Positions 62,676-64,000 of a stretch of 64,000 nucleotides of DNA are shown here, one piece after another. The DNA is taken from positions 261,051-325,050 of the forward strand of contig NZ_QQSY01000004.1 in the NCBI RefSeq assembly GCF_003351225.1. The letters are read 5' to 3'. This DNA comes from Dyella solisilvae. GTDB taxonomy: Bacteria; Pseudomonadota; Gammaproteobacteria; Xanthomonadales; Rhodanobacteraceae. The notes beneath the pieces are model-generated. The model was not told where the DNA came from and searched no databases. It saw nothing but the letters and a program-made list of their open reading frames with translations. Each line of letters begins with the position of its first letter. Position 1 is the stretch's first letter. The translations under genes were made by a program, and so were the position numbers.

Positions 62676-63269
62676 ATGACGGGTCTGCGACTCATCGTCG
62701 GGCTGGGTAACCCCGGCGCCGAATATCTCCGAACCCGGCACAACGCCGGGTTCTGGTTTGTTGACGCACTGGCGTCAGGGCAGGGCGAGCGCTTCGGATT
62801 CGACGGCAAGCTGCATGGCGAGACCTGCAAGGTCCGCATCGGCGGCCAGTCGGTGTGGCTGCTCAAGCCCGCCACCTTCATGAACAAGAGCGGCATAGCC
62901 GTCGCTTCGGCGCTGCGCTATTACAAGATCGAGCCGGACGAGTGCCTCGTCGCGCACGATGAGCTGGATCTGGATCCGGGCACGGTGCGGATGAAATTCG
63001 ACGGCGGCCACGGCGGCCAGAACGGTCTGCGCGACATCATTGCGCACCTCGGCCATGCCAAGTTCCACCGCATGCGCGTGGGCATTGGTCATCCCGGCCA
63101 CAAGGACAAGGTCACGCCGTGGGTGCTCGGTCGCCCCTCGGCCAAGGATGAGGACGCCATCGTCGACGGCATTGCGCGCGCGCTCGACGTGCTGCCGCTG
63201 GCGGTCGATGGCCAGTTCGACAAGGCCATGCAACAACTACACACACCGGCAGCGGGTACGAAGGCCTAA
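62676..63269 (+). CDS. pth: Peptidyl-tRNA hydrolase
   Basis: Releases tRNA from stalled peptidyl-tRNA. The 197-residue enzyme has [20 protein letters not shown] with the conserved Asn and catalytic His, then [10 protein letters not shown] and [20 protein letters not shown]. No clear ribosome-binding site precedes the ATG, which sits right after a hairpin, so translation may be coupled to rplY. Confidence 0.96.
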   Translation: MTGLRLIVGLGNPGAEYLRTRHNAGFWFVDALASGQGERFGFDGKLHGETCKVRIGGQSVWLLKPATFMNKSGIAVASALRYYKIEPDECLVAHDELDLDPGTVRMKFDGGHGGQNGLRDIIAHLGHAKFHRMRVGIGHPGHKDKVTPWVLGRPSAKDEDAIVDGIARALDVLPLAVDGQFDKAMQQLHTPAAGTKA

Positions 63270-63321
63270 AGCACACGCTTGCGCCATCGTCCGTTGCCTG
63301 ACACAGCTTCGCGGAGTTTCC

Positions 63322-64000
<679 letters not shown>

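Overview
The window is about 64 kb of GC-rich bacterial chromosome. It reads as a gammaproteobacterium of the Xanthomonadales (Lysobacterales), most likely Rhodanobacteraceae (Dyella, Luteibacter, Rhodanobacter or Frateuria-like). This rests on gene content and order: motC-motD stator genes behind a cheA, a second large chemotaxis operon, hemA-prfA, lolB-ispE-tRNA-Gln-prs-rplY-pth-ychF, and intergenic palindromes typical of the group. The placement is inference. No plasmid, phage, insertion sequence or CRISPR array was seen.

Region 1 (1-23.7 kb) is a motility and chemotaxis block. It opens with the 3' part of a flagellar cheA carrying acidic peptide repeats, then motC, motD and cheW. After a permease and a small group of secreted beta-barrel/DUF1254 genes come a reverse-strand fliK plus flhB-tail-like pair and a second, complete chemotaxis operon: STAS, cheY, cheA, MCP, cheW, MCP, cheR, cheD, cheB, a sensorless MCP-like protein and a second STAS. 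Two divergent sigma-28 (FliA) promoters sit between fliK and the first STAS gene, which puts both transcription units in the late flagellar regulon.

Region 2 (24-44.7 kb) is mixed housekeeping and accessory genes: cupin, diguanylate cyclase, Nudix hydrolase, DMT exporter, Skp-like chaperone, 5'-3' exonuclease, nitroreductase and cytidine deaminase. The proton-translocating transhydrogenase genes follow, with pntAA separated from pntAB-pntB by a reverse-strand sigma factor / membrane protein / DUF3106 cassette. Then come SufT, a DUF465 protein, a PPK2, a one-domain asparaginase, an AidB-like acyl-CoA dehydrogenase, an exported methyltransferase, an outer-membrane protein and a MocR regulator.

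Region 3 (44.7-64 kb) holds an exported S9 peptidase, DUF2069, WrbA, a YihY-TlpA-acylphosphatase operon, a VOC protein, a second PPK2, a bacterial O-GlcNAc-transferase-like TPR protein, prfA and hemA with an inverted duplication between them, a TPR lipoprotein and lolB. It ends with an unusual in-frame GNAT-IspE fusion, tRNA-Gln(UUG), prs, rplY, pth and the start of ychF.

The most notable observations are the GNAT-IspE fusion, the interrupted pnt locus, the hemA/prfA inverted repeat, the paired FliA promoters, four successive hairpins ahead of the second STAS gene, and a shared GE(V/I)ELF C-terminal tail on CheD and the neighbouring MCP-like protein. No wholly new multi-gene system could be identified with confidence.
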